Shown here piece by piece: positions 33,859 to 42,020 of a stretch of DNA of 64,000 bases (position 1 is its first letter; every line of letters begins with the position of its first letter). The notes beneath the pieces were generated by a model that saw only the letters and a list, made by a program, of their open reading frames with translations, had not been told where the DNA came from and ran no database searches. The position numbers and the translations under genes were made by a program. Source of the DNA: Stygiobacter sp. RIFOXYC2_FULL_38_25 (GTDB lineage Bacteria > Bacteroidota > Ignavibacteria > Ignavibacteriales > Melioribacteraceae); assembly GCA_001803165.1 (NCBI GenBank), contig MHAZ01000012.1, positions 62,001 to 126,000 on the forward strand. Direction: 5' to 3'.

Positions 33859-34869
33859 CTATTTGGATGAATTAGTTTTTAGTTCATTAATAAATTGCGC
33901 GTCAATCCAGTACATTGTGTTACTTCCGTTGCCCGGCGAGTTGTGAATTTTCTGAAGCCAATCATAACTAAAATTTTCATTTTCTTTGAAAAGATTTTCA
34001 TCCGGCTTCATAGACATAAAGAAGAAGTATTTTCCATCGCGGGTTACATATGGCGAATACTCATTGAACTTAGAGTTTATTTTGTCACCCATATTTATTG
34101 GATTTTGCCATGTGTCGTCAGAGTTTCTGAAGACAATATAATAATCAGCGGCGCCTTTTCCATCCTTAGCTCTAAACACGCTAACTATTATATATTTTTC
34201 TTCCGGATCAATAAAAGCGTTAAATCTATCAGCGCCAAAATTAATTTGCTCGGGAAGTTTTTCCGCCTCCGCATATTTCCCATCAACTAATTTGGATCTA
34301 TATATGGCGTTGCTTCTATCGGCAGCTTCACGTGTAAAATACATCGTTCCGCTATTTGTAACAGAAGGGAAGTATTCATCTGTTGCGGAATTAATCGGTT
34401 CCCCAATATTCACCGGCTCGCTCCAGCCATCATTGATTCTGTCCATCATCCAAACATCGTAACTTTCTTTTTCTCCGCTTGGTGATGTCTTAGATCGGTT
34501 GGAAACGAAATACATTTTCTTTCCGTCAGGCGAAATGCATGGTTCTGTATAAGCGAACTTAGGATTCTTCGAGAATGGTGCTACCTCCGGTTTTTGCCAT
34601 TTTCCATCAATAAATTTTGAGCAAAGAATTACGCTGAATAAATATGTTGAGCCGTGAACAGTAAAGTACATTTCTTTTCCATCCGGTGTTATTGCCATAT
34701 CTCGTGTTGGCAATCCGGTTGTAACCAAACCGGGCATAAATATTTTCGCAGTCATTCTCGGCGGTTCTTGTCCAAGATATTTTTCTTGCGAAGTTTGCCC
34801 GAAAGAAGTTAAGTAAACAATTGTTGTAAAAAGGAAAGCGAAGCGTAGAATGTTGAACTGCTTTTTCAT
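33859..34869 (-). CDS. Exported PD40 (TolB-like) beta-propeller protein
   Basis: 336 residues from the ATG at 34869, preceded by GAGGAATCTATT. The signal peptide (ILRFAFLFTTIVYLTSFG) is followed by several PD40 repeats, seen as ITPDGKEMYFTV, ISPDGKKMYFVSNRS, PSVTNSGTMYFT, IDPEEKYIIVS and VTRDGKYFFFMS. Such propellers bind proteins or peptides in the periplasm. A longer frame to 34965 would bury the signal peptide. Its spacing (10 bp on each side) to the hydrolase and DUF5916 genes shows one operon. Specific partner unknown. Confidence 0.88.
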   Translation of the reverse strand: MKKQFNILRFAFLFTTIVYLTSFGQTSQEKYLGQEPPRMTAKIFMPGLVTTGLPTRDMAITPDGKEMYFTVHGSTYLFSVILCSKFIDGKWQKPEVAPFSKNPKFAYTEPCISPDGKKMYFVSNRSKTSPSGEKESYDVWMMDRINDGWSEPVNIGEPINSATDEYFPSVTNSGTMYFTREAADRSNAIYRSKLVDGKYAEAEKLPEQINFGADRFNAFIDPEEKYIIVSVFRAKDGKGAADYYIVFRNSDDTWQNPINMGDKINSKFNEYSPYVTRDGKYFFFMSMKPDENLFKENENFSYDWLQKIHNSPGNGSNTMYWIDAQFINELKTNSSK

Positions 34870-34879
34870 AATAGATTCC

Positions 34880-35809
34880 TCATTTTGCGATGAATTCTTT
34901 AATAAGCCGAAAATAGACTTCAGGTTTTTCAAGATGAACAAAATGCCCGCAATCCAGAATAACATTAAGCTCGCAATTTTTTATTTCCTTTTTCATTCGT
35001 TCAACAGCTTCCGTAGGAATGATATCGTAATCTCCGTGGATAATCAAAGTTGGACAATTGATTTCCTTTAATCGCGGATACAAGTTATAGTTCATCATAT
35101 AAGGGGAAAACATTACAGAGCTGGCGAAAAAATTTTGAACGCGGCTGCTATCGAAATAGTTGAAATCCCTTTTCTTTGTAAAGGAAGAATCAAAAAAATA
35201 AGGATTGGTTCTAATCTCCATAAATTTTTTAAACGTCTCCGGATTCGTTTTTATATCGGGCATTTGGGAGAGCTTCGTAAGTTTTTCTTTTTCTTGTTCG
35301 GACAAGCGGCTCAAAATAGTTTTCTGAATTTCTGGCATAAACTCGCTGCTTCCTGGTGCCGGTTCTAACAGCAATAATTTTTTGATATTCTGAGGGTACT
35401 TTAATATGTAATTGAGAGCAATGGTGGCGCCCCATGATTGACCCGCCAAATAAACATCCGCGAGATTAAATTCCTTTCGTATGCTTTCAAGGTCTTCAAC
35501 CAGAGTTTCCATAGTTACGGTTTCATCTTTTTCAAATGAAGAAGATCTTCCGCATCCGCGCTGATCGTAGAAAATTAATTTGAAATTTTTAGATAGCTCT
35601 GTGAATGGTTCGTATAGATAATCGTGTGCTAAACCGGGTCCGCCGTGTACAACTAAAATTGGTTCACCGCTTCCAATTACTTTGCAATAAATCTCAGCAC
35701 CGTTAATTTTCTTGGTGCCGTCAAATATAGTCTGTGTCTGTGCAAGTGAAACGAGAGATATAGGCAGTAAAAGAATTAACACAAGTGCCGCTTGTTTTAA
35801 CTTTTTCAT
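34880..35809 (-). CDS. Exported alpha/beta hydrolase, proline iminopeptidase-like
   Basis: 309 residues from the ATG at 35809 after GAGGCATCCAA. A signal peptide (AALVLILLLPISLVSLAQ) leads to an alpha/beta hydrolase close to prolyl aminopeptidases: VVHGGPGLAHDYL (oxyanion region), FYDQRGCGRSS, nucleophile elbow AGQSWGATIALNY (serine in GQSWG), IIHGDYDIIPTE (aspartate) and CGHFVHLEKP (histidine). It likely removes N-terminal residues from peptides in the periplasm, although homologues also hydrolyse esters. It is the first gene of the operon with the PD40 and DUF5916 proteins. Confidence 0.85.
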   Translation of the reverse strand: MKKLKQAALVLILLLPISLVSLAQTQTIFDGTKKINGAEIYCKVIGSGEPILVVHGGPGLAHDYLYEPFTELSKNFKLIFYDQRGCGRSSSFEKDETVTMETLVEDLESIRKEFNLADVYLAGQSWGATIALNYILKYPQNIKKLLLLEPAPGSSEFMPEIQKTILSRLSEQEKEKLTKLSQMPDIKTNPETFKKFMEIRTNPYFFDSSFTKKRDFNYFDSSRVQNFFASSVMFSPYMMNYNLYPRLKEINCPTLIIHGDYDIIPTEAVERMKKEIKNCELNVILDCGHFVHLEKPEVYFRLIKEFIAK

Positions 35810-35921
35810 TTGGATGCCTCTTTTTTTGATTTTACAGCAGGGCAAAACCAGCATGTGACTGTTTTCCCTGCGCAAATTAGACGATTTTAAGAAGCACTTG
35901 TTAGCAGAATTTTACGAGCGG

Positions 35922-36278
35922 TTAATCTTTCTTTTGGTTGTAGCCTTTGTCGTCGTAAGGCTGAAGTTTTTCCAGCCACATTTCTTCGAGCACTTTTAAA
36001 TCTTCGGTGTAATCATATTTGGGGTCTTCCTTTGATTCAAGCGTATCTATAACTTCGAACACAAAATTCGCTCTTCCGAATTTTTCATAATCTTCTCTCA
36101 GTTCTTTACTCACATGCGCGCCTATATCAAGATTAAACTCGAAACGGTTAGCCATGCCCCGTAAATTTTTACTGCTTGCCAAATATATTTTTTCGTTAGC
36201 CAAGTTCCTTATCTGAAAAATTCCCATCGGCTGAACAGTCTGCTTATATTCTTTTATTGCTTCCTTTTTATCAATCAC
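35922..36278 (-). CDS. GIY-YIG nuclease-like protein
   Basis: 118 residues. The central part (GIFQIRNLANEKIYLASSKNL, then FGRANFVFEVIDTLE and EEMWLEKLQPYDDKGYN) follows the GIY-YIG domain plan, with the ELREDYEKFG helix and the final asparagine. The two signature tripeptides are altered, GIF instead of GIY and YLA instead of YIG, so catalysis is doubtful. The end of the ArsR/DUF2087 gene lies 1 nt upstream, giving tight coupling. This ArsR/GIY-YIG pairing recurs in Firmicutes and Bacteroidota; its role is unknown. Confidence 0.75.
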   Translation of the reverse strand: MIDKKEAIKEYKQTVQPMGIFQIRNLANEKIYLASSKNLRGMANRFEFNLDIGAHVSKELREDYEKFGRANFVFEVIDTLESKEDPKYDYTEDLKVLEEMWLEKLQPYDDKGYNQKKD

Positions 36279-36279
36279 T

Positions 36280-36840
36280 TTATTTCTCCATTTCTTTTAG
36301 CCAATAAATTTGATTTTCCCTTTGCATGATTCCTTCCTCTATCAGCAGTCTTCTAATCGTGCAGTGATCGCCGTAGGTCTCGTTAATCAAACTATCAACT
36401 TCATTTTCCGTGTACGTTTTATTGCTGCTAAACTTCTTAACAAACTCATCAAGGATAATCAGTTTCTTTTTTCTTTGCACCGGCAGCTTTGTAAGCCTTT
36501 TGTTTTGCATAAAATTCTTCAGAACCTTTTGCCGGTATTTTTCAACCCGCTCATCTTGTACAAATTTTTCGATGTTATCAAACGAAGTAAGCTCTCGCAG
36601 AGTGAGATTAAAAATTTCATCATTCACTTGATAGATGATGTAATACTGATCCTTCTTCTTGCAGACCAATCCAGCCTTCTCAAGCTTCTTCAAGTGAAAC
36701 GAAACAGTTGAAACGGCTAGATTGATTCTGTGAGCGAGTTCTTCCACATACTGTGGTTTTTGCAGAACTGCATTAAGAACTTGCAGACGGGAAGTATCCG
36801 CCAGCGATTTCATAATTTCAATACTTTTTGAGATTTCCAT
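36280..36840 (-). CDS. ArsR-type regulator with C-terminal DUF2087 domain
   Basis: 186 residues from the ATG at 36840. The N-terminal winged helix (about 5-85) shows SLADTSRLQVLNAVLQKPQYVEELAHRINLAVSTVSFHLKKLEKAGLV. The C-terminal part is a DUF2087 domain (KLIILDEFVKKFSSNKTYTENEVDSLINETYGDHCTIRRLLIEEGIM). The frame extends to 36873, but that part lies on a palindromic operator, so I prefer the internal start even though no strong ribosome site is visible. It should repress itself and the GIY-YIG gene by binding the twin operators at 36853 and 36906. Confidence 0.85.
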   Translation of the reverse strand: MEISKSIEIMKSLADTSRLQVLNAVLQKPQYVEELAHRINLAVSTVSFHLKKLEKAGLVCKKKDQYYIIYQVNDEIFNLTLRELTSFDNIEKFVQDERVEKYRQKVLKNFMQNKRLTKLPVQRKKKLIILDEFVKKFSSNKTYTENEVDSLINETYGDHCTIRRLLIEEGIMQRENQIYWLKEMEK

Positions 36841-36852
36841 TGCTTTAATATA

Positions 36853-36870
36853 TTTCGATAATTGTCGAAA
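36853..36870. promoter_or_regulatory. Operator O1 of the ArsR/DUF2087 gene
   Basis: TTTCGATAATTGTCGAAA is an 18-bp palindrome (arms TTTCGA/TCGAAA) 13 bp upstream of the proposed start codon. It matches O2 at 36906 in spacing and arms, as expected for a dimeric winged-helix repressor. Confidence 0.65.
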
Positions 36871-36905
36871 CAAAAATAATGTTGAAATCCAGTCTTGTCA
36901 ATCCA

Positions 36906-36923
36906 TTTCTATGTTTGTCGAAA
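36906..36923. promoter_or_regulatory. Operator O2 of the ArsR/DUF2087 gene
   Basis: TTTCTATGTTTGTCGAAA, same 18-bp frame as O1 with a conserved TGTCGAAA half. Its centre is 53 bp from that of O1, close to five helical turns. It also lies about 125 bp upstream of lpd on the other strand. Confidence 0.55.
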
Positions 36924-37046
36924 TAAAAATATCATAAAATACTTTGCCATTATTGGTGTGGAATGAGGAAAGGTAACCAGCCATCTTCATTCTTCCTCTT
37001 TTTACTATTTTTGTGAAGAAGAAATAACGAAAGGACTTTCGAATTT

Positions 37047-38465
37047 ATGTCAACACAAACACAATTAGCAGTTATTGGCGGCGGACCGGGCGGCTATGCG
37101 GCGGCATTTATAGCGGCTGATCTCGGAATGCAAGTAACATTAATAGATTTGGAAAAAAATCCGGGCGGCGTTTGCCTCTATCGCGGTTGTATTCCTTCCA
37201 AAGCGTTGCTGCATGTTGCTAAACTTATAAATGAAGCAGAAGAAGCAAAAAAATGGGGCGTAGATTTCGGCGAACCGAAAATTGATGTAGCTAAACTGCG
37301 CGATTTTAAGAACGGCGTTGTTACCAAACTTACCAACGGATTAGGTCAGTTAGCTAAGCAAAGAAAAGTAAATTTTATAAATGGTAAGGCGACTTTTGTA
37401 AACTCCAATACACTTTCTGTTGCTAAGGCAGATGGAACTACTGAAGAAGTGGTTTATGAAAAAGCTATTCTCGCAACCGGTTCAGTTCCAACAAAAATCC
37501 CGGGATTATCAATTGATTCGCCGAGAGTAATGGATTCAACTTCCGCGCTTGAATTGAATGATATTCCAAAACGCTTGCTGGTAATTGGCGGCGGGTACAT
37601 AGGCTTAGAACTTTCAACAGTTTACGCTTCTTTAGGTAGTGAAGTAACTGTTGTAGAAATGCTGCCCGGATTATTGCCTGGTGCTGATAGAGACATGGTT
37701 GCGGTTCTCGAACGCAGAGTAAAATCATTAATGAAAAATGTTTTTACAGAAACTAAAGTTGTTGATCTGAAAGACAACGGCGATTCTGTTACTGTTAAGT
37801 TGGAAGGCGCAAAAGTTACTGAGGCGGAACAGACGTTCGATAAAGTTTTGATTTCGATTGGAAGAAGGCCGGTTACAACGGGCTTTGGTTTAGAGAATAC
37901 AAAAGTAAAAGTGAATGAGCGTGGTTTTGTTATCACTGATAAAACTATGAAGACCGACGATACGAGCATTTATGCGATTGGTGATATAGTTGGCAATCCG
38001 ATGCTGGCGCATAAAGCATCGGCAGAAGGTAAAGTCGCTGTTGAAGCAATTCTCGGTCACAAAGTTGCATTTGAGCCAAACGCGATTCCGGCTGTTGTGT
38101 TTACAGATCCGGAATTAGCTTGGGCTGGAATTACAGAAAATGAAGCGCGGGAAAAAGGAATTAAAGTTGAAGTTGCTAAATTCCCTTGGGGCGCAAGCGG
38201 ACGTGCAACTACATTGGATAGAAACGACGGCATGACTAAACTGATTGTAGAGCCGGAAACTGAACGCATTCTTGGCGTTGCTATTGTTGGCGTTGGCGCA
38301 GGCGATATGATTGCAGAAGGTACACTCGCAATTGAAATGGGCGCGGTTGTTAAAGATTTGGAGCTTACAATTCATCCGCATCCAACTCTTTCGGAAACTA
38401 TGATGTTTGCGGCAGAGCTTTATTACGGACACGCAACGGATATGTACCGACCAAAGAGAAAATAA
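37047..38465 (+). CDS. lpd: Dihydrolipoyl dehydrogenase (E3)
   Basis: 472-residue FAD flavoprotein that re-oxidises dihydrolipoamide on E2 proteins and reduces NAD+. It shows the N-terminal FAD dinucleotide motif VIGGGPGGYAAA, the redox disulfide Cys43-Cys48 (GGVCLYRGCIPSKA; Tyr-Arg between the cysteines instead of the usual Asn-Val), the NAD motif VIGGGYIGLELS (about 179), FAD motif YAIGDI, and the C-terminal HPHPTLSE active-site histidine. It stands alone between two minus-strand genes and presumably serves AceE/AceF at 18-22.6 kb and possibly other lipoyl enzymes. AAAGGA lies upstream of the ATG. Confidence 0.96.
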   Translation: MSTQTQLAVIGGGPGGYAAAFIAADLGMQVTLIDLEKNPGGVCLYRGCIPSKALLHVAKLINEAEEAKKWGVDFGEPKIDVAKLRDFKNGVVTKLTNGLGQLAKQRKVNFINGKATFVNSNTLSVAKADGTTEEVVYEKAILATGSVPTKIPGLSIDSPRVMDSTSALELNDIPKRLLVIGGGYIGLELSTVYASLGSEVTVVEMLPGLLPGADRDMVAVLERRVKSLMKNVFTETKVVDLKDNGDSVTVKLEGAKVTEAEQTFDKVLISIGRRPVTTGFGLENTKVKVNERGFVITDKTMKTDDTSIYAIGDIVGNPMLAHKASAEGKVAVEAILGHKVAFEPNAIPAVVFTDPELAWAGITENEAREKGIKVEVAKFPWGASGRATTLDRNDGMTKLIVEPETERILGVAIVGVGAGDMIAEGTLAIEMGAVVKDLELTIHPHPTLSETMMFAAELYYGHATDMYRPKRK

Positions 38466-38471
38466 ATTTAT

Positions 38472-38498
38472 GCCCCGAAGATTTAAATTCTTCGGGGC
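38472..38498. terminator. Bidirectional terminator between lpd and the PQQ-propeller gene
   Basis: GCCCCGAAGA (38472-38481) and TCTTCGGGGC (38489-38498) form a perfect 10-bp GC-rich stem with a 7-base loop, located 6 bp after the lpd stop and 8 bp before the end of the convergent gene. Confidence 0.85.
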
Positions 38499-38506
38499 TA
38501 ATAGTT

Positions 38507-40957
38507 TTACAATTCGTAAGCTTTTATTACTTCTTTATCAACTGTAAAAATGTATTTGTTGTTTGGCGATACTAAAAAGATTGGTCTCTTAGTTTCGTCT
38601 GCGCTCCAATTAGCAACACCGGTTTTCATATCTACACTTGTAAGATTTCTTTCTACGCAGTAAACAAATTTTCCGCCAAGTATGCTCGGCATGAATTGAA
38701 CATTGTCTTGATCGTATTCCCATGGATGAACCCACAATATTTTTCCATCAGCGGAATTAATCATTGCCACGCCTTTTGTACCCATGATGAAAATGTTTTT
38801 GTCATCATAAGCAACACGCAGACACTTTTTTGCGGCGGCGCCCCATATTGTAAATATTCCGTTATATTCAATTGCCGCATCTGCTTGTTCGGAGGCAGAA
38901 AGAAATTTATCATACTCAACACCACCTTTTCTGTAATAAGTATATTCAGCGCCGTAGCCAATAGAACCAATCGCCCATTCATCTATTGCATAGGTTTTCT
39001 TGAGTGGTATTTCGCCAATTTTATTCTTATCTAAATTAATTACGTAATCAAATTTGCCGCCATCTCTCTTCAATTGAAGTGCATACACGTTTTCTTCATC
39101 ACCAAAGTAAAGCTGCTTGGTGGCTGCATTATAATTGTTCTTTAAGGAAAAGTTGGGAGTGAGAAAAGCGGGATCAACTTCAGTCTCAATTCTCCAGAGA
39201 AGATTTCCGGTGGCGGCATCGTATGCTGCGAAGCCATAAGGGTCTTCATCCCACTTGTCTTCAATCTTCATAGACACAACGTCAAAAAAAGCTACCGGTG
39301 CCGCCATATCAATTTTGAATTTTCTTTCTCCAAATTTTATGTAAAGAACGTTATCAACTACCATTGCCTCGCGCGGAATAGCTTTGATTGTTTCCTTATT
39401 AACCCATAATCTTTTTCTTGCTTTAAGGTCATAAGCGGCAATGTTTTCGTTTCCAACAAGGTAAGCGATATTACCGCTGATGTGCGGCATCATATCGGCG
39501 TAGCGTACCGCTCCAATAGACATAATTGAGTAGTCGCTTAGGCGAAGATAATCTTTGAATAATATTTCTCCGGTCTTTGGATTTATAATGGCAATTCCAT
39601 CTCCGCCCGATTCTCTTGTCTCCGGATTTTGTAGTGAGTTAATTGAGAGTGTTCCGAAAACTAAGTTCCCTTCAAATTCCTCAATCGCATAATTAAAGCC
39701 GATGTCTTCATAGCCAAGTGTGTTTTCAACTTTCATAAATTTCATGAGTGGTGTAAAAATATTCCGTGCCCAATCAGCTTGTCCGTAAGGACTGTTTCCT
39801 AACGGTGGAGTTTTGTAATTAACTTTTCCGGTTAAAACGTTTATGCTCATCAAGTAAACATTTACACCGCCTTCACTCATAGAAGTGTTTGTATATGTAA
39901 CTATCAAATCATTTCCGTCTATCTTTATATACCGGTGTGCGTATCCATCAAAATATTTATCCTCTTTTTGAGATTGCCACAAAACTTTTCCATCGGCAAC
40001 ATCAATTGCCATCATGCCGTCAACAAGTCCGGCAAAAAAGTACTCTTTGTTGCCGGCACTCATAATTTTAAATGTTCGGAAATCATCAATGCCGACTTTA
40101 ATCTCGGTTAGTTTTCCGGTTTCTTCATTAAAGAAAAACGTATTGTCTTCTCCAATAACAACGCAGCCTTTATCAACTGGATAAATAGCTTCCCTCTCGC
40201 CATCGTAATCTGTTTTTATGCGGTATATTTCTTTGTTTGAAACAATATCAACTACAGCTACTTCTTCATCCAGACAGCATACAATGTAGCGTTCATCTTT
40301 TGAGATATAACCCCACTCGCGCCCATTCTCTGTTAAATCGGAATTTACTACGTAATTCTCACCTAAGAAAACTCTATCGCCGGATTTGATATCAAACAAT
40401 CCCAACGCTTCTGTATAGAGCATTACTAAATAACGATTCTGCTTTGGAAGCACTTTATAGTTCCATGAGCCATGATTATACAACTGTTGATTGTAACCAA
40501 AATCTTGCCGCCAAAGCTCGTTTCCGGTTTTAATGTCAATACCAACATGAACAGAACCGTAGCGCAGAACAGTTACATCGCCAATGAAAAAAAGTCTTCC
40601 AAATTCTTTTTGATCAATATCAGCATACTGTTTTTCCCAAATTAATTTTCCGGTTAGAGCGTCGTAACATCTGACGGCTTCTGAAGTGCTTACAAAATAG
40701 TTGTTGCCGGCAATTTGATGAACACCCTCTTTTTCATAGTCGTCAATTTCAAGTGCATAAATTTTTTGACCGGTTACTGCATCGTATAGATAGGCATTTT
40801 CGCCACTACGCAAGAAAAGGAAATTGCCATCTTTAAGAAAGTTATATCCCTCAATCTGATCATCAAGTTCGAGAACCCATTTGGGGACTTGCTGTGCATG
40901 CACGGCAGATACAAGAAGAAATAATATCAAGAATAATTTTTCGAACCACATTTTCAT
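38507..40957 (-). CDS. Exported PQQ-like beta-propeller protein
   Basis: 816 residues from the ATG at 40957 after AAGGAGACT; an upstream in-frame ATG at 40984 lacks a ribosome site. It has a signal peptide (FLILFLLVSAVHAQ), then repeated quinoprotein-like blades of the form LYDAVTGQKIYALE, CYDALTGKLIWEKQY, GIDIKTGNELWRQDF, AIDVADGKVLWQSQ, YDAATGNLLWRIE, MINSADGKILWVHPW and SVDMKTGVANWS. Probably a periplasmic or surface binding platform; no dehydrogenase residues were recognised, so enzymatic PQQ use is unlikely. It follows the beta-barrel-like gene by 23 nt in the same transcript. Confidence 0.85.
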   Translation of the reverse strand: MKMWFEKLFLILFLLVSAVHAQQVPKWVLELDDQIEGYNFLKDGNFLFLRSGENAYLYDAVTGQKIYALEIDDYEKEGVHQIAGNNYFVSTSEAVRCYDALTGKLIWEKQYADIDQKEFGRLFFIGDVTVLRYGSVHVGIDIKTGNELWRQDFGYNQQLYNHGSWNYKVLPKQNRYLVMLYTEALGLFDIKSGDRVFLGENYVVNSDLTENGREWGYISKDERYIVCCLDEEVAVVDIVSNKEIYRIKTDYDGEREAIYPVDKGCVVIGEDNTFFFNEETGKLTEIKVGIDDFRTFKIMSAGNKEYFFAGLVDGMMAIDVADGKVLWQSQKEDKYFDGYAHRYIKIDGNDLIVTYTNTSMSEGGVNVYLMSINVLTGKVNYKTPPLGNSPYGQADWARNIFTPLMKFMKVENTLGYEDIGFNYAIEEFEGNLVFGTLSINSLQNPETRESGGDGIAIINPKTGEILFKDYLRLSDYSIMSIGAVRYADMMPHISGNIAYLVGNENIAAYDLKARKRLWVNKETIKAIPREAMVVDNVLYIKFGERKFKIDMAAPVAFFDVVSMKIEDKWDEDPYGFAAYDAATGNLLWRIETEVDPAFLTPNFSLKNNYNAATKQLYFGDEENVYALQLKRDGGKFDYVINLDKNKIGEIPLKKTYAIDEWAIGSIGYGAEYTYYRKGGVEYDKFLSASEQADAAIEYNGIFTIWGAAAKKCLRVAYDDKNIFIMGTKGVAMINSADGKILWVHPWEYDQDNVQFMPSILGGKFVYCVERNLTSVDMKTGVANWSADETKRPIFLVSPNNKYIFTVDKEVIKAYEL

Positions 40958-40980
40958 AGTCTCCTTCTTATTGTTCATTA

Positions 40981-41751
40981 TCAAAGAATATCTGTGAATA
41001 ATCCCAGCTTTAATTCGAATCTTGAAGCGCTTAACGATGTACCGGCTTTTGCGGAATCTTCCAATCCTTGAATCATTGTATAATCAATTCCAAAATAGAG
41101 ACCGCTTTTCATCATGATGCCGGGCGTAAAGTTTATGAAGCTTGGCTTTTTAGCGCCGCTAACCTCTGTTCCGGAACTAACGGGGATTGTGAAAGAGAAT
41201 CCCATCTTCAGCATTATGTCTTCAGAAAGTAAATAGTCTCCATCGATGTAAGGTCCAAGATTAACGTACGTTCCTCTTTGATCATTGAATTCTCCCTTAC
41301 TATCCCAAAATTCAAGATGAAAGATGTTCGAAGAAATTCCGGCAGCTGCGCGAGTTGTTTGGTTGTAAAAAACATTCACTCCGCAATTCATTTCCAGAAA
41401 AGAATAAAACCAAGGAGATTCGGGATCAGTTGCCTCTTTATTCTTGATTCGCCCGAGCATATAAATGAAATCATCAATGAAGTGAGATTTAATACTCATG
41501 TTGTAAGCCCAATTTCCGGTTTGATTCCATTCCATCAAAAGAGTTACACCCCAAATGTTGGGATTGCTTTCGTAGGGTCTTAACTTTCCATCGCTGTCGG
41601 TGACTTTTCCATTAAGTGGTTTTAAGTCATGGTTAATGAAGGTTTTTGTTACTCCCCAGAAGTTTCCAATGTCATAAAAAGCATCTTGGTTTTGTGCTTT
41701 TGAAATAAAAGAAGGTGCAAGAAAAAGAATAACCAGTAGAATTCTTTTCAT
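40981..41751 (-). CDS. Putative outer-membrane protein of unknown function
   Basis: 256 residues with a signal peptide (ILLVILFLAPSFISKAQ) and a strong AAAGGAGAG site. The mature part has strand-like segments ending in aromatic residues (NIWGVTLLMEWNQTGNWAYNMSIKSHF, FLEMNCGVNVFYNQTTRAAAGIS, IMLKMGFSFTI, GLYFGIDYTMIQG, RFELKLGLFTDIL). It looks like a small beta-barrel, but I recognise no family. It is co-directional with and just upstream of the PQQ-like propeller gene, and the two may form an envelope complex. It faces the TPR gene across a region with a strong palindrome. Confidence 0.7.
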   Translation of the reverse strand: MKRILLVILFLAPSFISKAQNQDAFYDIGNFWGVTKTFINHDLKPLNGKVTDSDGKLRPYESNPNIWGVTLLMEWNQTGNWAYNMSIKSHFIDDFIYMLGRIKNKEATDPESPWFYSFLEMNCGVNVFYNQTTRAAAGISSNIFHLEFWDSKGEFNDQRGTYVNLGPYIDGDYLLSEDIMLKMGFSFTIPVSSGTEVSGAKKPSFINFTPGIMMKSGLYFGIDYTMIQGLEDSAKAGTSLSASRFELKLGLFTDIL

Positions 41752-41906
41752 AGTACTCTCCTTTGGTTTATTATTTATTTGGAATAATTGAGAAATCAGA
41801 TTGAGGAGAAAGCATTTATATCAAAACTAAATGACAATTCCCAAAAAGCCGGATCATAGTATGAAAAGAGGAAGTATAAGTTTTTGAAGCCGCTAAAATG
41901 TAGCAA

Positions 41907-41933
41907 ATATTTGATTGTCTAACAATCAAATAT
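41907..41933. promoter_or_regulatory. 27-bp perfect palindrome in a divergent intergenic region
   Basis: ATATTTGATTGT (41907-41918) and ACAATCAAATAT (41922-41933) around CTA. It lies between the minus-strand outer-membrane gene and the plus-strand TPR gene, 156 bp and 88 bp from their starts. It could be an operator or a stable hairpin. No T-run on either side, which argues against a terminator. Confidence 0.5.
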
Positions 41934-42020
41934 ATTTCGAATTACACTATGCAAATTGGAAATTATCGTGAATCATCATTACGTTCAAGGCATCAATTTT
42001 GAAATTATTGAGAGTAATCA

